DNA from: CAYRUP01 sp964578975
Lineage (GTDB): Bacteria > Pseudomonadota > Gammaproteobacteria > DSM-16500
Direction of reading: 5' to 3'
Length of the DNA: 40,607 bases
Assembly (NCBI GenBank): GCA_964578975.1
Contig: CAZOFA010000011.1
Span: forward strand, 1-40,607
Shown in pieces: positions 25,946 through 33,248 of this stretch. The notes beneath the pieces were generated by a model. That model did not search any database and was not told the DNA's origin. It saw only the letters and a list, made by a program, of their open reading frames with translations. How positions within the stretch are numbered: the first letter of the stretch is position 1; each line of letters opens with the position of its first letter. Made by a program: the position numbers and the translations under genes.

Positions 25946-27265
25946 TTATTGAATTTCTCCGCGCAGAGAATTTGGCAAACTAGCGGTAATTTTTACACGG
26001 ATCAGTTGGCCAATGTTCGCTTTATCACCTTTGAAATTCACCACGCGATTATTTTCCGTGCGCCCGCATAATTCATCAGGATCTTTTTTCGAAGGACCCG
26101 TCACTAAAATCGCTTGCTCACTTCCCACCATGCTATCACTGATGCGTTTTGCATTGAGTAAAATTCGATTTTGTAAAATTGCCAAACGCTGTTTTTTTAT
26201 GTCCATGGAAATATCATCAGGTAATTGCGCGGCCGGTGTTCCTGGACGTGGACTGTAAATAAAACTAAACGATGTATCAAAACCCACGTCATGGATCAGA
26301 GCCATTGTGGCGGCAAAATCTTCATCCGTTTCTCCAGGAAAACCAATAATAAAATCGGAGGTAATACTAATATCGGGACGCACTTTGCGTAAGCGACGAA
26401 TTTTTGATTTGAATTCAAGTACCGTGTAACCACGTTTCATGGCCGCTAAAATTCGATCCGAGCCACTTTGCACCGGTAAATGCAAATGATTCGCTAACGC
26501 AGGCACTTCAGCATACGCTTGAATCAGTGAATTTGAAAACGCCAGTGGATGAGAGGTGGTAAAACGAATTCGCACGATGTTATCAATCGCGCTTGCGAGT
26601 TGAATCAGTAAAGCAAGATCAGCTATTCCGCCTTCATGCATCGGCCCACGATAATCATTCACGTTTTGGCCCAACAAAGTCACTTCACGCACACCTTGTG
26701 CGGCGAGTGAGGCAATTTCAGCGAGCACATCATCTAATGGTCGACTGATTTCTTCACCGCGCGTGTAAGGCACGACACAGAAACTGCAGTATTTACTGCA
26801 CCCTTCCATGATCGAGACAAACGCGCTCACGCCATCGGCTTTCGGTTCTGGCAATTTATCGAATTTTTCAATTTCGGGAAAACTAATATCAACAATGGGT
26901 TGACGTTGTTTTTTGGTATCATTCAGCATCTCGCCCAAGCGATGTAAGGTTTGCGGACCGAAAATTAAATCCACATAAGGCGCGCGTTTCAAAATAGCCG
27001 CACCTTCCTGAGACGCCACACATCCGCCAACGCCAATAATTAAATGAGGCTTTTTTTCTTTAAGTTCACGAAAACGTCCTAATTCAGAAAAAACTTTTTC
27101 TTGCGCTTTTTCGCGGATAGAACAGGTGTTCAGCAACACCACATCCGCTTCTTCTGGATTCGATGTTTTTTCCAGATGATGGGATGCTTTCAGCACATCA
27201 GCCATTTTGGATGAATCATATTCATTCATCTGACAGCCATGCGTTTGGATGTAAAGCTTGCTCAT
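25946..27265 (-). CDS. miaB: tRNA-2-methylthio-N6-dimethylallyladenosine synthase MiaB
   Basis: This 439-residue radical-SAM methylthiotransferase adds a methylthio group to i6A37 in tRNAs reading UNN codons. The N-terminal cluster ligands are Cys11 (THGCQMN), Cys48 (LNTCSIR) and Cys82 (VGGCVAS). The radical-SAM cluster ligands are Cys156, Cys160 and Cys163 (CSKYCSFC). A TRAM domain closes the protein (about 370-439). It is the upstream gene of the ybeZYX cluster and lies 57 bases after an ankyrin/U-box gene on the same strand. Confidence 0.97.
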   Translation of the reverse strand: MSKLYIQTHGCQMNEYDSSKMADVLKASHHLEKTSNPEEADVVLLNTCSIREKAQEKVFSELGRFRELKEKKPHLIIGVGGCVASQEGAAILKRAPYVDLIFGPQTLHRLGEMLNDTKKQRQPIVDISFPEIEKFDKLPEPKADGVSAFVSIMEGCSKYCSFCVVPYTRGEEISRPLDDVLAEIASLAAQGVREVTLLGQNVNDYRGPMHEGGIADLALLIQLASAIDNIVRIRFTTSHPLAFSNSLIQAYAEVPALANHLHLPVQSGSDRILAAMKRGYTVLEFKSKIRRLRKVRPDISITSDFIIGFPGETDEDFAATMALIHDVGFDTSFSFIYSPRPGTPAAQLPDDISMDIKKQRLAILQNRILLNAKRISDSMVGSEQAILVTGPSKKDPDELCGRTENNRVVNFKGDKANIGQLIRVKITASLPNSLRGEIQ

Positions 27266-27322
27266 TATTCTACCTCAGCCAAATTGAGCGGCTATGATAT
27301 TCGATTGCAGAGGTGTTTGCTA

Positions 27323-28747
27323 CTAGCCTTGCGACGGTTGTCGGCCGCGTGGGCGTTGTTGCACTGGTTGTGGGGGTGCTGGTTGTTGTTTTGTTTCAGG
27401 TGGTGGTGTATTTTTTTTCTCTTCAAATAGTCCACTTTGTGGGAGTGCTGCTGCAGAGGTATGAATGGATACCGCTTGTTGGTCTGGCGTTAATGGATGA
27501 GCAAATTGTAATTTTGCTTGTTGTTCTTGGCGACGAACAAAAGTTTCAATTTTTTCTTTCATTTTAATATCATGATTATCTAAATCAGTTTCTACAATTG
27601 GCTTTCTGGTTAAGGGACATTCTTGATTTACTGTGTAATGTTTTATAAGAGCAGCGCGCTCAAAGGTTTTTTGAGATGAAGCAATCATCACAGGATTTGC
27701 CATAATTACTTGTGTAATTGGGCAAAGATAGTCGTCTAATTCTGTAGCATCTTTCTCACTCATTTTATATCCACGCTCTGTTAAGCGTTCCAATCGTGCA
27801 GCAGGGGTAAACAATTCAGCGACAGCTATATGGCCTTGTCGTGTTGCCAATTGAGCGGGAGTGAATCCATCGCGATCAGTCACACTCGGATCGGCACCAC
27901 GGTCAAGTAAGGCTTTAACAACCTCTGTTCTTCCATAATAAGCAGCTAAAAGTAACGCTGTGTCATCTCTATTATTCCCCATGTCGATAATATCGATGCC
28001 GTTTTTTTCGGCATAATTCAACAAAAGATTCACTGCATTCAAATGCCCATCGCGCGCAGCATACATCAGTGGCGTGTAACCTGTTTCACTGTTTCGGACA
28101 TTGAGATGAATGTCTCCTCCTTCTAACAACCATTGCAGAACGATGTCATTTCCATCTTCTGCTGCGTGACTTAAAGCCACATCGCGGTTTTCTTTCGGAT
28201 TCAAATCATCAGAATTTGGGAAATACTCAGATAATGAGGAAATGAAATTGGCGATTTCCGGATACTTTTCCTTCGCAAGATCGAATGCACTCATGCCATC
28301 ATTGGCTTTGCAAAAAGGATTGGCGTGATGCATTAATAAAACTTGCGCGATTTCACTGAGACCACGATTACAAGCAACGTGCAAAGCGGTGTCACCTTCC
28401 GCGTTCGTGGCGCTGACAATATCGATTCTTTTTATTTTTGCCGATTCAAGCAATTTTTTCACGATATCAACATAACCTTCGCGCGTGGCCGCAATTAAAG
28501 GTGTGGATCTATTGTCATCTGTATTTTGGACATCAACGCGTGCTTGAAGTTTTAATAAACATATAACGGCCGATAAATGTCCGTTATTTGCCGCATAATA
28601 CAACGGCGTCTTGCCATATTGATCAGGTTTATCCAAGTCGAGCGCATGTTGATAAGCCAAACGCCTCATCACATCGACTTGACCTTTGCTTGCAGCATCG
28701 GCAAATGCTTCTTCAGCAGCATTTATTAATTCATTGTCATTCGGCAT
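27323..28747 (-). CDS. Ankyrin-repeat protein with C-terminal U-box (candidate E3 ubiquitin ligase effector)
   Basis: The protein (474 aa) has about seven ankyrin repeats. The clearest are GKTPLYYAANNGHLSAVICLL (45-65), STPLIAATREGYVDIVKKLL (81-100), GDTALHVACNRG (118-129), GYTPLMYAARDGHLNAVNLLL (223-243), DTALLLAAYYGRTEVVKALL (262-281) and GFTPAQLATRQGHIAVAEL. A U-box follows (about 337-405: DYLCPITQVIMANPVMIASS, then CPLTRKPI), and then a Pro/Gln-rich tail. U-box domains recruit ubiquitin-charged E2 enzymes and are eukaryotic; Legionella LubX shows bacteria use them as injected ligases. Here the ankyrins would supply target binding. There is no Sec signal, consistent with type IV secretion, but delivery is inference. 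GAGG precedes the ATG. Confidence 0.9.
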   Translation of the reverse strand: MPNDNELINAAEEAFADAASKGQVDVMRRLAYQHALDLDKPDQYGKTPLYYAANNGHLSAVICLLKLQARVDVQNTDDNRSTPLIAATREGYVDIVKKLLESAKIKRIDIVSATNAEGDTALHVACNRGLSEIAQVLLMHHANPFCKANDGMSAFDLAKEKYPEIANFISSLSEYFPNSDDLNPKENRDVALSHAAEDGNDIVLQWLLEGGDIHLNVRNSETGYTPLMYAARDGHLNAVNLLLNYAEKNGIDIIDMGNNRDDTALLLAAYYGRTEVVKALLDRGADPSVTDRDGFTPAQLATRQGHIAVAELFTPAARLERLTERGYKMSEKDATELDDYLCPITQVIMANPVMIASSQKTFERAALIKHYTVNQECPLTRKPIVETDLDNHDIKMKEKIETFVRRQEQQAKLQFAHPLTPDQQAVSIHTSAAALPQSGLFEEKKNTPPPETKQQPAPPQPVQQRPRGRQPSQG

Positions 28748-28770
28748 AATGTTCCTCGTTAGTATCCCTT

Positions 28771-28799
28771 ATAATACAATAAATGTGCGAATTGTACAA
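28771..28799 (-). promoter_or_regulatory. Probable promoter of the ankyrin/U-box gene
   Basis: On the minus strand, TTGTAC (28799-28794) and TATTAT (28776-28771) are separated by 17 bases. The start codon lies 24 bases downstream of the -10 box. No obvious binding site for a virulence regulator is seen. Confidence 0.5.
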
Positions 28800-28858
28800 A
28801 TTTACTACAGCTCTTCTCCTTCAAAAGGTGTTTTAAATCAGCCAATTAGCTTGTTAGA

Positions 28859-29212
28859 ATGAAAAATATGAATGATGAATTAAAGCAACGTGCAGAAATA
28901 CTCGGTTTAGGGCAAATCAAACGGCATATTTTTTTATGCTGTGATCAAACCAAGCCAAAATGCTGTGATTTAGCCACAGGGTTGCTGTCCTGGGATTATT
29001 TAAAAACGCGACTGCAAGAGCTGAATTTAACTGAGCAAGGCATTTATCGCACCAAAGCCAATTGTTTACGCGTTTGTTGTCAGGGTCCGATTGCAGTGGT
29101 TTATCCCGACGGAATTTGGTATCACTCCTGCACACCCGCCGTGTTAGAACGTATCATTCAAGAACATTTAATCGGTGGTCAACCGGTTGTTGAGTTTATG
29201 ATTCCGACATGA
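28859..29212 (+). CDS. Thioredoxin-like [2Fe-2S] ferredoxin domain protein
   Basis: The 117-residue protein resembles small thioredoxin-fold [2Fe-2S] ferredoxins, with cysteines at 27/28 and 35/36 and the pair Cys69 and Cys73 in ANCLRVCCQGPIAVVYPDG. This second pair and the tail WYHSCTPAVLERIIQEHL are the family's most typical part. The redox partner is unknown; a P450 elsewhere in the window needs a ferredoxin, but nothing ties the two together. The start could be Met1 or Met4. Its stop overlaps the start of rsmE by 4 bases (ATGA), so the two are translationally coupled. Confidence 0.85.
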   Translation: MKNMNDELKQRAEILGLGQIKRHIFLCCDQTKPKCCDLATGLLSWDYLKTRLQELNLTEQGIYRTKANCLRVCCQGPIAVVYPDGIWYHSCTPAVLERIIQEHLIGGQPVVEFMIPT

Positions 29213-29937
29213 CGACACGAATTTATCAAGCAATGTCTTTGTCTTCGCCCGCTGTGATCGAATTAGATCAGAAAGCCAGTCATCATGTGGCGCGTGTGTT
29301 ACGTCTTCAAGTGAATGAACCGCTGATTATTTTTAATGGTCAAGGTGGTGAATATCGCGGGACGATTGTTGAGATTAATAAAAAACATGTCACGGTTAAA
29401 TTAGAAACGTATGATGCACGGAATGCTGAAAGTCCTTTAAAAATATATTTGGCACAAGGCATTTCACGCGGCGAAAAAATGGATTACACGATTCAAAAAG
29501 CAGTGGAGTTAGGTGTTACCCAAATTTTTCCGCTGTTTACGGAACGTTGTAATGTGAAATTAGATCAAGAGCGCAGTGAAAAAAGGCTGCATCATTGGCA
29601 ATCGATTGTCATCAGTGCGTGTGAGCAATCCGGCAGAAACTGTGTGCCTGAGGTTGCAGCGCCTCAGACGCTGGATACGTGGCTGGCGGCAAAACAGGGC
29701 GATCATTGTTTTGTGTTATCGCCGAATGCTGAACATTCATTAAAAAAACAAACGATTACAGCGCCTGCTAGCATTGTTTTATTAATTGGCCCAGAAGGTG
29801 GATTAAGTCAGCGCGAAATCGCTCAGGCGATTGAAAAAGGCTATCTGCCCTTAAATCTCGGTCCACGTATTTTACGCACAGAAACTGCGGCGCTCGCTGC
29901 TATCACGGCTATTCAGTGCATGGCGGGGGATATGTGA
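29209..29937 (+). CDS. rsmE: 16S rRNA m3U1498 methyltransferase RsmE
   Basis: This 242-residue SPOUT-class enzyme methylates N3 of U1498 in 16S rRNA. The knot-forming motifs are visible near the C-terminus: LLIGPEGGLSQREI and LNLGPRILRTETAALAAI. An N-terminal PUA-like domain (1-70) is followed by EKMDYTIQKAVELGVTQIFPL, all typical. The start overlaps the stop of the ferredoxin-like gene. A strong promoter for the next genes begins 24 bases after its stop. Confidence 0.96.
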   Translation: MTTRIYQAMSLSSPAVIELDQKASHHVARVLRLQVNEPLIIFNGQGGEYRGTIVEINKKHVTVKLETYDARNAESPLKIYLAQGISRGEKMDYTIQKAVELGVTQIFPLFTERCNVKLDQERSEKRLHHWQSIVISACEQSGRNCVPEVAAPQTLDTWLAAKQGDHCFVLSPNAEHSLKKQTITAPASIVLLIGPEGGLSQREIAQAIEKGYLPLNLGPRILRTETAALAAITAIQCMAGDM

Positions 29938-29961
29938 TATAACGCACGTGCCATTGTCGCT

Positions 29962-29989
29962 TTGACAATTTTAATGTTTCACGTATAAT
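29962..29989 (+). promoter_or_regulatory. Near-consensus sigma-70 promoter of the TraR-Fis-DUF1704 cluster
   Basis: A perfect TTGACA (29962-29967) and a perfect TATAAT (29984-29989) are separated by 16 bases. The first gene starts 31 bases later with GGGAG before its ATG. Both boxes match consensus, so expression is expected to be high. Confidence 0.85.
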
Positions 29990-30020
29990 TCCCCGTCCTT
30001 TTTTAGTCGGGAGTGGTAAT

Positions 30021-30236
30021 ATGGCTGATGAAGCAGATATTGCAAATGATCTTATTGCTAATGAAGTCTTAAGTGTGTTAAACAAAATGCGTCAGGATGG
30101 TGCAATCAAACTAGGGCCGAAGGATTGCATGGAATGTGGTGAGAGTATTCCCATGGCGCGCCGTCGATTAGGTTTCAAGCTTTGTGTAGAATGTGCAGGA
30201 GAGTCAGAACGTCGGAGAGCGTTATTCGCAGATTAG
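30021..30236 (+). CDS. TraR/DksA-type zinc finger protein (short TraR form)
   Basis: The protein (71 aa) has a four-cysteine zinc finger (Cys36, Cys39, Cys55, Cys58 in CMECG and CVECA) like DksA and TraR. It is the length of F-plasmid TraR (73 aa), not of DksA (about 150). It also has the TraR N-terminal motif: MADEADIAND here against MSDEADEAY in TraR. The Asp6 region of TraR enters the RNA polymerase secondary channel. TraR mimics DksA plus ppGpp, repressing ribosomal promoters. This chromosomal copy is likely to modulate transcription directly. It is the first gene behind a near-consensus promoter and lies 24 bases before fis. Confidence 0.88.
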   Translation: MADEADIANDLIANEVLSVLNKMRQDGAIKLGPKDCMECGESIPMARRRLGFKLCVECAGESERRRALFAD

Positions 30237-30260
30237 TTTTATTTTATCAAGGATGAATCT

Positions 30261-30527
30261 ATGGAAAACAATAAGCTTAACCCCTACAGTGACCCAACCG
30301 TTGTTCCTCTACGCGAAAATGTAACAGAAGTGATGCGTCATTATTTCGCGAGTTTAAAAGGCGAAGAACCACGTCATGTCTACGATTTTTTTCTTGACGA
30401 AATTGAAGAACCGTTATTAGCGGCAGTGATGAAATATACGCGCAACAATCAATCGGAAGCCGCGCGTATTTTAGGGTTGTCCCGCGGCACATTACGCGCG
30501 AAATTAAAAAAATTCGGCATGTTATAG
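30261..30527 (+). CDS. fis: DNA-binding protein Fis
   Basis: This 88-residue protein has the Fis fold: an N-terminal beta-hairpin arm and a C-terminal helix-turn-helix with YTRNNQSEAARILGLSRGTLRAKLKKFGML, the near-invariant end of the family. Fis bends DNA and controls growth-phase genes, rRNA promoters and, in Legionella, virulence genes. It usually follows dusB; here it follows a TraR-like gene and lies nine bases before a DUF1704 gene. AAGGA lies ten bases before its ATG. Confidence 0.96.
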   Translation: MENNKLNPYSDPTVVPLRENVTEVMRHYFASLKGEEPRHVYDFFLDEIEEPLLAAVMKYTRNNQSEAARILGLSRGTLRAKLKKFGML

Positions 30528-30536
30528 AAGTGGTTT

Positions 30537-31829
30537 ATGTTTAGTGACGGTGAATACCAAAACGTAATTCATGAACTCTCTGAACGAATTGTGTTGGCAC
30601 AGAAACCCATTCGCGTGCTTGATGCGATTAAATGGGATGAAGAAGTTCAACTACAATTTTTCAAACATAAATGTAAAAAACTTCCGCACGTTGATGCGCG
30701 TTATTATGCAGAAAAAAATCCATTGTCATTTGATCCAGTAAAAAAACTGGAAGAATTTAATGACATCGAACGCAGTATTCGGCGTAAGCTCGGTCAATAT
30801 AGCGGTGTCGGCAGTATTATGCAGCGCATGTCGCATGAATACAGTCGCGTGGTCGAAATGTTAATGGCGCGCGGCACGCCGAGATTCACTGCGATTTCGC
30901 AAGAATTATATGGCAGTTCAGAAGATGCATTTCACATTGGCGCGCCCACGCTGAAAGATTTGGCGACATTGGTGACACATACGTTATCCAATATCAAAGA
31001 ACAAGTGACAACAGAGCTTGACGAAAGAAAATTTACTAGTGAAGAAGTTGTTGCGATTTTAACAGAGCGATTTAGCACGTATTTTACTGATCCCAATCGT
31101 GTGCCGCGTGTGGAATTAAGTGATGGTATTCTTGCCGATGCGGCAGCCGGTGCTGAACGAATTAAAATCCACACCGGATATAAATTTAGTGAACGTCAAA
31201 TTCGCACTTTTGAAATTCATGAAGGTTGGGTGCATTTAGGCACGACATTGAATGGTATGTCACAACCGATTTGCACGTTCTTAAGTAAAGGTCCACCTTC
31301 ATCCACCATCACACAAGAAGGGCTCGCGATTATTACGGAAGTTTTTACTTTTTCATCCTATCCCGGTCGACTGAAACGACTCACTAATCGAATTACCGGT
31401 GTCAACATGGCAGAAGAAGGTGCGAATTTTCTCGATGTTTTTAATTTTTATCGCGAGCAAGGATTAGAAGATCGCGATAGTTATCATTCAACGACCCGCG
31501 TATTTCGCGGCAGCCTGCCCGATAGCGGTCCTTTCACCAAAGATTTATCGTACAGCAAAGGATTTATTTTAATTTATAATTATATTCGTCTCGCGGTACA
31601 ACGTGGTTTAGTGTCGAATATTCCATTGTTATTTGTCGGTAAAACAACGCTCGAAGATATTCATATTATTTCTGATTTGGTCGACGAAGGAATCGTCATT
31701 CCCCCGCGTTATATGCCACCGCAATTTCAAGATATTGCCGCATTAAGCGCATGGATGTGTTATTCATTATTCCTCAATAAACTTGATTTACAACGCTTGG
31801 CGACGGATTTTAAAGCGATTTTGCTTTGA
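30537..31829 (+). CDS. DUF1704 (QEGLA motif) metallopeptidase-like protein
   Basis: The protein (430 aa) belongs to the family once called flavohemoglobin expression-modulating QEGLA motif protein (DUF1704). It is related to the animal tubulin carboxypeptidase MATCAP. It has the zinc motif HEGWVH (228-233, HExxxH) and the name motif TQEGLAIITE (259-268), which supplies a further acidic residue. The family therefore probably removes C-terminal residues from a protein or peptide. Relatives are often found beside ATP-grasp ligases; here rimK lies 1.4 kb downstream. The ATG follows fis by nine bases, so it shares the strong TraR-Fis promoter. Its bacterial substrate is unknown. Confidence 0.88.
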   Translation: MFSDGEYQNVIHELSERIVLAQKPIRVLDAIKWDEEVQLQFFKHKCKKLPHVDARYYAEKNPLSFDPVKKLEEFNDIERSIRRKLGQYSGVGSIMQRMSHEYSRVVEMLMARGTPRFTAISQELYGSSEDAFHIGAPTLKDLATLVTHTLSNIKEQVTTELDERKFTSEEVVAILTERFSTYFTDPNRVPRVELSDGILADAAAGAERIKIHTGYKFSERQIRTFEIHEGWVHLGTTLNGMSQPICTFLSKGPPSSTITQEGLAIITEVFTFSSYPGRLKRLTNRITGVNMAEEGANFLDVFNFYREQGLEDRDSYHSTTRVFRGSLPDSGPFTKDLSYSKGFILIYNYIRLAVQRGLVSNIPLLFVGKTTLEDIHIISDLVDEGIVIPPRYMPPQFQDIAALSAWMCYSLFLNKLDLQRLATDFKAILL

Positions 31830-31903
31830 ATCTTTAAGCGGCTGTTTTTTCTTAAAAACCCTATCTTTGCCCATTAATAATCCAAAAGTGGTAAAATAAG
31901 AGC

Positions 31904-32500
31904 ATGAAAAATAAAATCCTCATGTACACGATGTCGTTGTTTGTTATATATACGAGCATTTCTTGTTGTTATGCAATGGATAACAATAACACTGCCGATT
32001 TAGGTCAAAAAGTTGGCTTAACATTTGATACTTCCGTGGCGATTGTGGCTGGAGAGGTTTCCACCATAACGCCTTATACCAAAGGGACTGAAGTTGTTTT
32101 ACAAGGTAAGTTATATAAAAACGGCATATTTATTCAAGACGCAAAGGACCAAGCAAAATTTATTTTTGCATCAAAACAAGCAAACAAGCTAGCGAATAAA
32201 AGTATTTTTCAAGGCATCCGTCCGGGACAGAATGTGGTGATGTGGTTTCAGGATGTCAGAATAGTATTTGCACCCGCGCAAAAACAATTTGGTTACTCTA
32301 TTGCTCAAATAAATCCTCTCCTCAGTTCTTTCACCATCTGTAATCTAGAGCCACCTTTTCAAAGTTGTTCCGCATTTCCTCCCGTTGGATATTCACTACA
32401 ACCCACCAAAAATCCAAACGATGTGACTTACTATATTATTTTTCCTGTCAAAGACATGTCAGATGCGAGTCTCGCATTTCAATTTAAATTAAAATTTTAG
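31904..32500 (+). CDS. Secreted or periplasmic hypothetical protein
   Basis: The protein (198 aa) begins with a signal peptide (KNKILMYTMSLFVIYTSISC, then CYA as a likely cleavage point near residue 24), so it should be exported. The mature part looks like beta sandwich, with alternating hydrophobic stretches and two cysteines (in FTICNL and FQSCSA) that may form a disulphide. I do not recognise a family. It stands alone, followed by a remnant repeat and a toxin-antitoxin pair. Confidence 0.7.
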   Translation: MKNKILMYTMSLFVIYTSISCCYAMDNNNTADLGQKVGLTFDTSVAIVAGEVSTITPYTKGTEVVLQGKLYKNGIFIQDAKDQAKFIFASKQANKLANKSIFQGIRPGQNVVMWFQDVRIVFAPAQKQFGYSIAQINPLLSSFTICNLEPPFQSCSAFPPVGYSLQPTKNPNDVTYYIIFPVKDMSDASLAFQFKLKF

Positions 32501-32507
32501 TGCGATG

Positions 32508-32561
32508 TCATCGTGTGAGGGGATTCAATTCGATAAAACGAATAATTTTCCCCGGCACTGC
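32508..32561 (-). pseudogene. Remnant of a rimK 3' end
   Basis: Read on the minus strand, this segment encodes AVPGKIIRFIELNPLTR followed by a stop. The tail of the intact RimK at 33249 reads DVAGHIIRFIELNLTSEK. The central 25 bases (32522-32546) are identical to 33287-33311, and the flanking codons also align, with differences. It lies on the far side of the HigBA pair from rimK, in the same orientation as rimK. It may be the displaced old gene end or a piece of a rimK relative. Confidence 0.5.
32522..32546. repeat. 25-bp direct repeat, left copy, bracketing higBA
   Basis: The 25 bases are identical to 33287-33311, which lie inside the 3' end of rimK. The two copies are in the same orientation, 765 bases apart, with the HigBA-like pair between them. 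The pattern resembles the ends of an inserted cassette. Confidence 0.85.
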
Positions 32562-32579
32562 TCATAAAAGAAATATCGT

Positions 32580-32608
32580 TTTACACTTTTTTAGTGTAAT
32601 ATTAATAT
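32580..32608 (+). promoter_or_regulatory. Promoter and operator of the higBA pair
   Basis: TTTACA (32580-32585) and TAATAT (32603-32608) are 17 bases apart. A palindrome TTACACT-TTTTT-AGTGTAA (32581-32599) covers the -35 box and spacer, a fitting site for repression by the HigA-type antitoxin. AGGAGG follows at 32621-32626. Confidence 0.6.
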
Positions 32609-32639
32609 GGTAATGGAAAGAGGAGGTGGCTAAAAATAA

Positions 32640-32924
32640 ATGAATGTTTGTTGTATTGAATTAACCAAAAATGCGCAAAAGGATTTAATCAAAGTACCTG
32701 GCTATATAAAAGATAAATTATTATTCTGGATTGATGCAGTTGAACGTTTGGGCATACAACAGTCAAGGAAAATACCGGGATTTCATGATGAACCGTTAAA
32801 GGGAGACCGTAAAGGCCAGCGGTCAATACGATTAAGTAAAGCTTACCGGGCAATATACATAGAAGATCAGCGAAAGGAGGTGCATATTATTTCAATAATT
32901 GAGGTAAATAAACATGAGTATTAA
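32640..32924 (+). CDS. higB: HigB/RelE-type toxin
   Basis: This 94-residue protein resembles RelE-superfamily toxins of the HigB type. ELTKNAQKDLIKVPGYIKDK opens the fold, and KGQRSIRLSKAYRAIY with the C-terminal IIEVNKHEY contributes the basic and His/Tyr residues typical of the active site. It would cut mRNA on the ribosome. The ATG is 13 bases after AGGAGG, a longer spacing than usual, which may lower toxin output. The toxin gene comes first and overlaps the antitoxin gene by 11 bases, the classic higBA order. Confidence 0.88.
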   Translation: MNVCCIELTKNAQKDLIKVPGYIKDKLLFWIDAVERLGIQQSRKIPGFHDEPLKGDRKGQRSIRLSKAYRAIYIEDQRKEVHIISIIEVNKHEY

Positions 32925-33213
32925 TGCAAAGAAATACTTAGAAAAAGTACGCGGTAAATTGACGCTTGGTAGTGCTATTCGGTCAATTCGTCTTTGTGAA
33001 GAAGAAACTCAGACTGCTTTTGCAAAAAAATTAAAAATATCCACACAATACTTATGTGATTTGGAGCATAATCGCAAAATTATTAGTCCGAAAAAAGCGA
33101 AGAAGATCGCTGATATACTTGGTTATTCACCAGAGCAATTTGTTGCATTAGCAATCCAAGATTCTCTTGATCGTGATCACATTCGCATGTTAGTTGAAAT
33201 TAAAGCGGCATGA
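32914..33213 (+). CDS. higA: HigA-type XRE antitoxin
   Basis: The 99-residue protein is an XRE-family DNA-binding antitoxin. Its helix-turn-helix covers about residues 18 to 70 (LGSAIRSIRLCEEETQTAFA, then LKISTQYLCDLEHNRKIISP). It overlaps the toxin gene by 11 bases. It would neutralise the toxin and repress the operon through the palindrome upstream. Its stop lies 36 bases from the stop of convergent rimK. The pair lies between two copies of a 25-bp repeat taken from the rimK 3' end. Confidence 0.9.
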   Translation: MSINAKKYLEKVRGKLTLGSAIRSIRLCEEETQTAFAKKLKISTQYLCDLEHNRKIISPKKAKKIADILGYSPEQFVALAIQDSLDRDHIRMLVEIKAA

Positions 33214-33248
33214 ATGGATTTGTCACTTCGGTCAGGATGACATTTGCT

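Noticed and set aside
28859..29212. Ferredoxin-like protein as electron donor of the P450
   Set aside because: The genes are 23 kb apart and the ferredoxin is coupled to rsmE; no evidence links them.
32626..32643. Tiny leader frame after AGGAGG, beginning GTGGCTAAA and ending in TGA across the higB start
   Set aside because: Only five codons; more likely a chance product of the ribosome site spacing than a leader peptide, though it could affect toxin output.
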